Below are positions 57,087-64,000 of a stretch of 64,000 nucleotides of DNA, piece after piece. The notes under the pieces are model-generated. The model had not been told where the DNA came from. It made no database searches and saw only the letters and a program-made list of their open reading frames with translations. Origin of the DNA: Raphanus sativus (Eukaryota; Streptophyta; Magnoliopsida; Brassicales; Brassicaceae). Position numbers and translations under genes: made by a program. The stretch's first letter is position 1. Every line of letters starts with the position of its first letter. Location of the stretch: positions 310,001 through 374,000 of the forward strand of contig NC_079517.1 of NCBI RefSeq assembly GCF_000801105.2. Reading direction: 5' to 3'.

Positions 57087-58634
57087 ATGAAAGGATCGAT
57101 TCTATTGTCGATGGAGAATCACCACCCTTCAACACTCTTATCCATGGACTCCACTGGCTCATCTCACGAAGACCTCGATCTCGATATGAACAACAACCAA
57201 ATCACTCTTTACAACAACCCACCCGACATCAACCTCCCCTTGTCCGTAGGACGAGGAGGAAGCTCTCCCACTTGGAACTTGGATTCTTGCGACAACATCC
57301 TAGACGTTGGCCTTAGCTCCTCCCATGTCTACGAGACCGAGACTTTCCTCAACAACGTGGCTTCCGCGGCTCCCAGTAATAAAGTCACCAAGAAATGCTT
57401 GAAACGCGGAGACAGCATGTGGGGTGCTTGGTTCTTCTTCAGCTCCTACTTCAGACCGGCCTTGAACGACAAATCAAAGTCTAAAGTCGTTAGAGAAGGA
57501 GGAGGAGGATGCTTTACAGGGTTTGATAAATCTGATCTCAAGCTCGATGTGTTTCTCGTTCAGCATGATATGGAGAACATGTACATGTGGGCTTTCAAGG
57601 ATAAACCCGACAACGCCCTCGGTAAAATGCAGCTGAGGAGCTATATGAACGGTCATTCTCGTCAGGGCGAGCGTCCTTTCCCTTTCAGCGCGGAGAGAGG
57701 GTTTGTTAGGTCTCACAGGATGCAGAGGAAGCATTACAGGGGGCTCTCTAATCCTCAGTGTCTCCACGGGATCGAATTCGTGCCGTCGCCGAGTCTCTTG
57801 TGCGTCAGCGAAGAAGATAAGAAGAGGTGGATGGAGCTGACCGGTCGAGATCTCAAGTTCACTATCCCTCCTGATGCTAGCGATTTCGGTTCGTGGAGAA
57901 ACCTTCCCAACACTGATTTTGAGCTGCCTCATGTTGCGAAACCGGTTTTAAATAACGCTAAGAAGATGCTCAATGGTTCGGGATTGCATTTGACAAACAA
58001 CGCTTCTTTCAGCAGCAACGGTGACTCATCAGATCAATCTCCAGGACGAGGAGGAGTAGGTAACGTTAGTAAGAAGAGAAAAGAGTTTTTATCTCCTGGA
58101 AGCAGCGAAGAAGAATGTTGCTTGACTGTGAACATGAACAGCGTTGAGACACACACACCACCCGGTTGGGTAAAGGACTTCACTGGAGTGATGAAGAACG
58201 TTCACGGTCCCGCGACTGCTGCCAAAACCATCTACGAAGACGAAGAAGCTTACCTGATCGTCATAACGTTACCGTTCGTGGATCTGAACAGCGTCAAGGT
58301 CTCGTGGAGGAACAGCATCACCAACGGAATCGTCAAGGTCACGGGATCGAGCACGTCAAGGGCTCCTTTAGTGAAGAGGAGGGAGCGTACTTTCAAGCTG
58401 GTTGTTGATCAGACGGCTGAGCATTGTCCTCCGGGGGAGTTCATGAGAGAGATACAGCTGCCAAATAGGATTCCGGAAGAAGCAAACATTGAAGCGTATT
58501 TCGATGGGACGGGACCGGTTCTGGAGATTCTGGTGCCCAAGTTGAGGGGAGGAGTGGAGGAAGAACACGAGGTTAGGGTTTGTCTGCGGCCACAACACCA
58601 CATCGGAGGAACAGGCGAGCTTAAGTTGACGTGA
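57087..58634 (+). CDS. HSP20-like chaperone superfamily protein, At5g02480-like
   Basis: Single-exon, 515 aa from the first ATG; a second in-frame ATG at 57111 (MENHHPSTLLSMDS) gives 507 aa and may be the true start, as it matches the homologue start I recall. The N-terminal two thirds have no well-known domain but contain conserved-looking blocks: GDSMWGAWFFFSSYF, DKSDLKLDVFLVQHDMENMY, WAFKDKPDNALGKMQLRSYM and LHGIEFVPSPSLLC. The C-terminal part (about 370-495) is a divergent alpha-crystallin (HSP20) fold, with DEEAYLIVITLPFVDLNSVK, RRERTFKLVVD and EAYFDGTGPVLEILVPKLRG. It lacks the size and N-terminus of a typical small heat-shock protein. Function is unknown. It is convergent with HSC70. 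Confidence 0.88.
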   Translation: MKGSILLSMENHHPSTLLSMDSTGSSHEDLDLDMNNNQITLYNNPPDINLPLSVGRGGSSPTWNLDSCDNILDVGLSSSHVYETETFLNNVASAAPSNKVTKKCLKRGDSMWGAWFFFSSYFRPALNDKSKSKVVREGGGGCFTGFDKSDLKLDVFLVQHDMENMYMWAFKDKPDNALGKMQLRSYMNGHSRQGERPFPFSAERGFVRSHRMQRKHYRGLSNPQCLHGIEFVPSPSLLCVSEEDKKRWMELTGRDLKFTIPPDASDFGSWRNLPNTDFELPHVAKPVLNNAKKMLNGSGLHLTNNASFSSNGDSSDQSPGRGGVGNVSKKRKEFLSPGSSEEECCLTVNMNSVETHTPPGWVKDFTGVMKNVHGPATAAKTIYEDEEAYLIVITLPFVDLNSVKVSWRNSITNGIVKVTGSSTSRAPLVKRRERTFKLVVDQTAEHCPPGEFMREIQLPNRIPEEANIEAYFDGTGPVLEILVPKLRGGVEEEHEVRVCLRPQHHIGGTGELKLT

Positions 58635-59383
58635 TGAAAATATGTGTTTATGTTTTTTATAGATAGAAAACATTATGGGAAATAAGCAAAAGCAGAACTT
58701 CAATCCTTGAGTGTAAAACGTTCTCAACTTTTCTTTTGGTCATAGTGTAATTTTATCACTTTGTTTTTTTTTCTTCTTTTATGTATGGTTTATATATTCA
58801 CATTTTAAAAGATTACAGTAGTTGATAATTGTCAGTTGTTTTTTTGGCATAAAATAGAAATTTTCTTAAACGAAAATAAGTGGTGAGTTTTAAATTGGGT
58901 TCATTCTCTGAGCAAGTTTATTGTAACTATAGTTAATGCACTCTGTTTTATACGATGCCTTTCGTCATATATCGTTTGTTGGTGGACTAAACATGGGACA
59001 TTGTTTACTTCATGATTTCACATTAACAAAGCTATGCTTGCATTGTAAAAAAGGCTGTTGCAAAATGTCATTTCTGGCATTCCATTTTTTATTCTTATAA
59101 CATTGCAAAAAATACTCTTATTGACTTCTTTTCGCCGCTCTATCGCGAAAACAACAGTTACTATTAAGCTCTTAGCGGAAGAAAAAATAGCTAACGATGA
59201 AAACAAAGATAGGAAAGGCCAAAACGCTTATCCGTCATCATAGCTGGACAGAAAATCCAGAGTTCAAAAAGTTGTAACAAAATAATAGCAAAACGGGCCT
59301 ATCAAAAAGGCCCAACATAGAAAAGTTCTTAAGAAATCGAAATAAGCAGTGAAAGAGATAGAGAGACGTCAGGAATCAACAGA
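58635..59383. other. Convergent intergenic region (HSP20-like and HSC70)
   Basis: Contains the two 3' UTRs. AT-rich, nothing else recognised. Confidence 0.5.
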
Positions 59384-60830
59384 TTAGTCGACCTCTTCGA
59401 TCTTAGGGCCAGCACCGCCTGAGGCAGGAGGAGCATCATCGTCCATCCCTGCAGCTTCACCGCCAGCTCCTTGGTACATCTTGGCAATGATTGGGTTGCA
59501 GATACTCTCCAACTCCTTCATCTTGTCTTCAAACTCATCAGCCTCACCCAACTGGTTATTCTCTAGCCACTGAATCGCCTGCTCAATCGAGTCCTCGATC
59601 TTCTTCTTGTCTGCAGCCGGTAGCTTCTCACCAATCTTCTCGTCCTGGATGGTGTTCCTCATATTGTAAGCGTAGTTCTCGAGAGCGTTCTTGGCTTCCA
59701 CCTTCTTCTTGTGCTCCTCATCCTCAGACTTGTACTTCTCAGCCTCCTGGACCATCTTCTCAATATCGTCCTTGGACAAACGACCCTTGTCGTTGGTGAT
59801 GGTGATCTTGTTCTTCTGTCCGGTGGTCTTGTCCTCAGCAGAGACGTTGAGAATACCATTGGCGTCAATGTCAAAACAGACAGTGATCTGAGGGACACCA
59901 CGTGGGGCTGGAGGGATTCCAGAGAGCTCAAACTTCCCGAGTAGGTTGTTGTCCTTGGTTCTGGCTCTCTCACCCTCGAACACCTGGATCAACACACCTG
60001 GCTGGTTGTCTGAATAGGTTGAGAACACTTGCTCCTTTTTGGTAGGAATGGTGGTGTTCCTTGCGATCAAAGTGGTCATGACACCACCGGCGGTTTCAAG
60101 ACCGAGTGAGAGAGGAGTGACATCAAGCAAGAGAAGATCTTGGACCTTCTCGTTTCCTTCACCGCTGAGAATAGCTCCCTGGACTGCAGCACCGTAAGCA
60201 ACAGCCTCGTCGGGGTTGATAGACTTGCAAAGCTCTTTGCCGTTGAAAAAGTCCTGAAGCAATTGCTGAACCTTGGGAATACGGGTGGAGCCACCGACAA
60301 GGACAACATCGTGGACGGTGCTCTTGTCCATCTTAGCATCACGTAGACACTTCTCAACTGGCTCCATACACTTCCTAAAGAGATCCATGTTGAGCTCCTC
60401 GAATCTGGCACGGGTAAGTGCAGAGTAGAAATCAATTCCCTCAAAGAGAGAGTCAATCTCGATGGTGGTCTGAGCAGTGGAGGAAAGAGTCCTCTTTGCC
60501 CTCTCACAGGCAGTCCTCAACCTCCTAAGAGCTCTCGGGTTTCCAGTAATGTCCTTCTTGCTCTTCCTCTTAAACTCCTGAACAAAGTGGTTGACCATCC
60601 TGTTGTCAAAATCTTCCCCACCGAGATGAGTGTCTCCGGCAGTGGCCTTAACCTCAAAGATACCTTCCTCAATAGTGAGAAGGGAGACATCAAAAGTACC
60701 ACCACCAAGATCAAAGATCAACACGTTCTTCTCACCAACGCTGGTAGCCTTTTTGTCAAGACCGTAGGCAATAGCAGCAGCGGTGGGCTCGTTGATGATA
60801 CGCATAACGTTCAAACCAGCAATAACACCA

Positions 60831-60871
<41 letters not shown>

Positions 60872-61561
60872 AGGAACAGTGACGACGGCGTTCTTGATGG
60901 AGACACCAAGGTAAGCCTCTGCAATCTCACGCATCTTAATGAGAACCATGGAAGAGATCTCTTCGGCGGCGAACTGTTTCTCTTCGCCCTTGTAGTTGAC
61001 GACTATCATTGGCTTCTCGGCAGGTCCTGCGATGATCTTGAATGGCCACAACTTCATGTCGCTCTGTACAGAGCTGTCGCTGAAACGACGACCGATCAAC
61101 CTCTTCGCATCTGGCACACACACAAAACACCAATCAATAAACGCATCTCAATCGAAGCAAATATAAATTCGAATAACTAAATATGATTCCACGTCAGATC
61201 TAACATACAAACCTCAAATAAAAAAAATCGAATAAATTGAATTTGAATACTCTACCAAGTCAGATCTACTGAGAATAATAAATCTAACATAGCAAACCTT
61301 CAGATCTAGATTCAAATAAAAGGAAGAAGAAGACGAGAGAAACGTACCGAAGACGGTGTTGATGGGGTTCATGGCGACCTGATTCTTAGCTGCATCACCG
61401 ATGAGCCTCTCGGAGTCGGTGAAAGCGACGTAAGACGGGGTCGTCCTGTTACCTTGGTCATTAGCGATGATCTCAACACGGTCGTGTTGCCATACTCCGA
61501 CGCAAGAGTACGTCGTGCCGAGATCGATACCGATCGCTGGACCTTCTCCTTTACCAGACAT
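59384..61561 (-). CDS. HSC70: Cytosolic HSC70 chaperone
   Basis: Two exons on the minus strand, 61348-61561 and 59384-61110, sum to 1941 nt (646 aa). The three HSP70 signatures are present: [14 protein letters not shown] near residue 10, [14 protein letters not shown] near 200, and [14 protein letters not shown] near 337. The substrate-binding domain and lid follow. The C-terminus ends IEEVD, the cytosolic TPR-cochaperone motif. The single intron splits an Asp codon near residue 72, the position common in plant HSC70 genes. It is an ATP-dependent folding chaperone. Arabidopsis has a tandem pair here (At5g02490 HSC70-2, At5g02500 HSC70-1); only one is present in this window, so I leave the number off. 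Heat-shock element and TATA box are upstream. Confidence 0.95.
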
Positions 61562-61660
61562 TATAAATCGGGAAAGAATGAACTAGAAAGAATAAGAGAT
61601 GGCGGCTAGATTTTGGTTTTCGTTAGTTTGTTGTGAACAACTAGGGAAGAGGAGACTTGT

Positions 61661-61667
61661 TTATATA
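61661..61667 (-). promoter_or_regulatory. Candidate TATA box of HSC70
   Basis: TATATAA on the minus strand, about 100 bp upstream of the ATG. Confidence 0.55.
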
Positions 61668-61751
61668 GACTTTTGAGTGCGAGGCTTAGGTTTGATCGGG
61701 CGGTCACGAATGAACTCAGATCTAAAGGCGCCAGGCTGTTTAAATAAAAGG

Positions 61752-61767
61752 GTTCGAGAATGTTCGA
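61752..61767 (-). promoter_or_regulatory. Heat-shock element of HSC70
   Basis: Three perfect alternating units TTC-nn-GAA-nn-TTC at 61753-61765, the nGAAnnTTCnnGAAn binding site of heat-shock factors. It lies about 90 bp upstream of the candidate TATA box, a typical place. Confidence 0.7.
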
Positions 61768-63434
61768 TGGCTGTGAGGTAAAACCCTAAGTTTGTACACG
61801 CTACCACTTGTTTGACCTAATGGGCCGATACGGATTGTAATTTTCCTTATTTGAAAAACTCAAGAAATGTTAATTTTCTTTTTCTTGACCCAAATTAGGC
61901 CCGAAAATTTTAATTGTGATCCGAAAACCGAAACCGATCTAAAAATATCTGACGAACCAGACCGAAAATTTATAAGTATTTTTGGCTCTAAATTTGTTTT
62001 ATCCGAAAGAACCGAAACCAAAAGAAACGATTCGAATAAAACAAAACCGGATCCGAATAAATCCGACCTGATAAAAACTGATTTGTACCCGAATCAAAAA
62101 CATGTATATCCAAACTATGATTTTTTATTTTATTTTATAATTTAGTTGAAATATTTCTGTTGACAATATTTGTTATTATTTTATAATATTTTGAAGTGAT
62201 ATGAAGTTTTAAATTTTAAAATTTTAAAATATTTTATATTAATTATTAATAATTTAATTTTCAATTACTTTGGAAAATTTTAGATATATATGAAAAATGT
62301 TGACTCTATATAGTATGTCATGTCTTTTTAGATTTTAAATACCTGAATTCGATCCGAAACTTTTGATATAGATTTAAAAATTACATATATTTTACAGATA
62401 TTAAAATTATAGATCCAAACCGATTCGTATCCGACAAGACTCGACTTGAAAATGAAACCGATCCAAAAAACTATATGAATCCAAATTTTCAGGATTTAAA
62501 ACCCGATTGAAACACGATTCGAAAACCCGGATGCCCACACCTAGCCCAAATAAAATGTATTTTTTCATTTGTTTTAAATTTTACATATCAGTCTTTCAAA
62601 ATAAATACAAAGTATTACGTACTATGTGTTAATCTCTGCATAAATGCAGAAAATATAAGTTCCACCTTTAACAAACTGTGTTTATTTAGAATGGTTTAAT
62701 GTGGGTTTTTACTTCCGTCTTTTCACAGTGTTGATACACTTTCGAAGGCTAGCTCTTATGCTGGTGTACTACTTCTCTTCTCTGATCACATAGCTAAGAA
62801 GTATAGTAACTGGCGCTTTATATATGTGGCAGACTAGGAATTTGGAACTTTACACTTCAAGAATGCGTATTGGAGATTTTGTTGTAGTATACAGTACATG
62901 CTTTATATTACATCCATAAACTCTCCCTGATTCTTTGTTTTGGACAAAAAAAAAGTCATAGCAATACATAAGGCGAGACAGAGCCTACAAGCTGTTTATC
63001 ACAAACAACAATCAGCCTTTGGGTTCTATGTCCCTATCTTTTGACTACTACCAAAACCTCTCCTACTTACAAGGAGCTTCACGACATGATCACAACCGAC
63101 ATGATTACAGAAAAGGCGAAGTGTATTTTGATTACTCACAACACAAGCATCAACATCTAAACTTACTCATACTATGGAAATCTCAACAACTTGTTGAAAC
63201 TGCGGTAGAAGCTACGAAGCCAGAGACATGACATGCGCATATGTATAGAAGCTGGAATTATAGCCTTTAAACAAGTAAGCTTGCATGATGAAAGCACTAG
63301 GAACAAAAAAAAACAAGTCTTTCTTTATCTATTCATAAAAACCACATTGTCAAAAAAAGTACATTATTGGCGAGCCTATGGAATGCTAAAGACATGTTTG
63401 ATTCCGACACATCCATAATAATAAAACTGTTCTG
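61768..63434. other. Intergenic region between HSC70 and OST4
   Basis: 61877-62545 is rich in CCGAAACC-like words and ends GGATGCCCACACCTAG, resembling a dispersed Brassicaceae repeat of the type whose complement begins CTAGGTGTGGGCATCCGGGT. No clean terminal repeats or target duplication were found. The rest includes the probable OST4 3' flank; a 70-codon plus-strand frame at 63019-63231 has no recognisable similarity. Confidence 0.45.
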
Positions 63435-63542
63435 TCATTCGAATTTAGGGTCGGCCACAACGAAATGGTAAGCAATGACCAATATGAAGATGAAAATCCC
63501 AAGAAAGTTAGCAAAGAATCCAAGGTCTTGGTCGTCAAACAT
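63435..63542 (-). CDS. OST4: OST4, oligosaccharyltransferase 4-kDa subunit
   Basis: A 35-residue protein: acidic start [15 protein letters not shown], one membrane segment ([14 protein letters not shown]), then a short cytosolic/luminal end ADPKFE and stop. This is the Ost4 mini-subunit of the ER oligosaccharyltransferase, which helps hold the catalytic subunit in the complex for N-glycosylation. The ATG lies directly after a splice acceptor (GTTACAG), so the whole coding sequence is one exon and the leader is spliced. It matches At5g02502 by sequence and position. The longer frame that reads up to 63833 runs through the leader intron and is not used. Confidence 0.88.
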   Translation of the reverse strand: MFDDQDLGFFANFLGIFIFILVIAYHFVVADPKFE

Positions 63543-64000
63543 CTGTAACATCACAACAATCAGAGAATGAAAAAGAAAACTAAAAAAAAAAGCAAGGAGA
63601 AGCTTGGTACTATTAAATTTAAGACAGATCTTGTAAGAATCACCAATGAATACTAAGACTTTCGAAACATTGAATAATTTAACATAATCCACTATTATCA
63701 AACCAGAGATGGATTGTAAAGCATAAAATGCAGATTGATCAAAGCAGTTATGAAATAAAAACAACAACCTAAGATCAGCCAAAAAAACAAGACGAAATTG
63801 ATTGGATCTCATCGCGGTGAGAGTCCTACTCATCAGATCTCTACCGAAGGAAATAGATTCATGCCTAGGAAGTCAAATCCACAAATTCCCTAACATCTAA
63901 ATACGAAACTTATATATATTTGAGGAAAAGATAATTGGATATACCTTCGAGAGCGTAGAGGCAGACACTTCTTCCCTCAACAGTGTTAACGAAACAGATC
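63543..64000 (-). other. OST4 leader intron and first non-coding exon
   Basis: On the minus strand a donor (CGAAG then GTATAT) at about 63945 and the acceptor before the OST4 ATG define a leader intron of about 400 bp. The part from about 63946 to the window end would be the first, non-coding exon. Confidence 0.6.

Noticed and set aside
60587..61180. 197-codon plus-strand frame opposite HSC70
   Set aside because: It is antisense to a highly conserved HSP70 region with biased codon use, which commonly creates long shadow frames. It has no recognisable domain.
61877..62545. Defined hAT MITE
   Set aside because: One end resembles a known repeat terminus, but no matching inverted end or 8-bp duplication was found.
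63435..63833. Reading OST4 as a 132-residue protein
   Set aside because: The extra N-terminal part runs through a leader intron with a good acceptor just before the OST4 ATG; the 35-residue form matches the family.
1..64000. CRISPR arrays, operons, bacterial-type promoters or phage genes
   Set aside because: None seen; the window is plant nuclear DNA with spliced genes.

Overview
This is a plant nuclear window. Genes are split by many short introns (GT-AG, one GC-AG), intergenic DNA is AT-rich, and it carries Ty1/copia, LINE, SINE, MULE, Stowaway and Helitron-type repeats. From memory, the protein similarities and gene order match the top of Arabidopsis thaliana chromosome 5 (about At5g02280 to At5g02502), so this is a Brassicaceae genome. 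Brassica or a close relative is likely: several genes expected between the anchors are missing, as after the Brassica genome triplication. Orthology is by recall and eye, not by database search.

Layout. 1-11.6 kb: last exon of a TRAPP subunit (TRAPPC4/TRS23), the kinase NAK on the minus strand, and the 17-exon N-recognin ubiquitin ligase PRT6. 12.3-16 kb: a 12-exon kinesin and the metallothionein MT2B. 17.4-24.5 kb: tRNA-Lys(CTT), DAU1 (DUF3741/DUF4378 type) and the PP2C phosphatase PLL2. 24.65-27.27 kb: a retroposed element coding only a LINE-type ORF1 protein. 27.5-34 kb: a Helitron-type end, an ALG10 gene that seems to have lost an internal exon, and a SINE. 34.9-39.8 kb: the cell-cycle inhibitor SMR3, a MULE-type MITE and the GPI-anchor glycosyltransferase SETH2. 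40-48 kb: small MITEs, DOF5.1 and the E2F partner DPA. 51.3-56.1 kb: an intact copia retrotransposon with identical LTRs. 57-64 kb: an HSP20-like protein, cytosolic HSC70 and the 35-residue OST4 subunit.

The genes are mostly unrelated housekeeping and regulatory loci kept together by synteny, not a pathway or operon. Three concern ER glycosylation or GPI anchoring (ALG10, SETH2, OST4), two chaperoning (HSP20-like, HSC70) and two cell-cycle control (SMR3, DPA). For NAK, PRT6, the kinesin, MT2B, DAU1, PLL2, SETH2, DOF5.1, DPA and HSC70, the exon sums given in the entries are exact multiples of three, which supports the models.

I found no unknown multi-gene system. The most notable items are the ORF1-only LINE with clear target-site duplications, a 49-bp duplication across the young copia junction, the missing ALG10 exon, an Arg-to-Cys change in the DOF5.1 DNA-binding domain and a GC-AG intron in SETH2.
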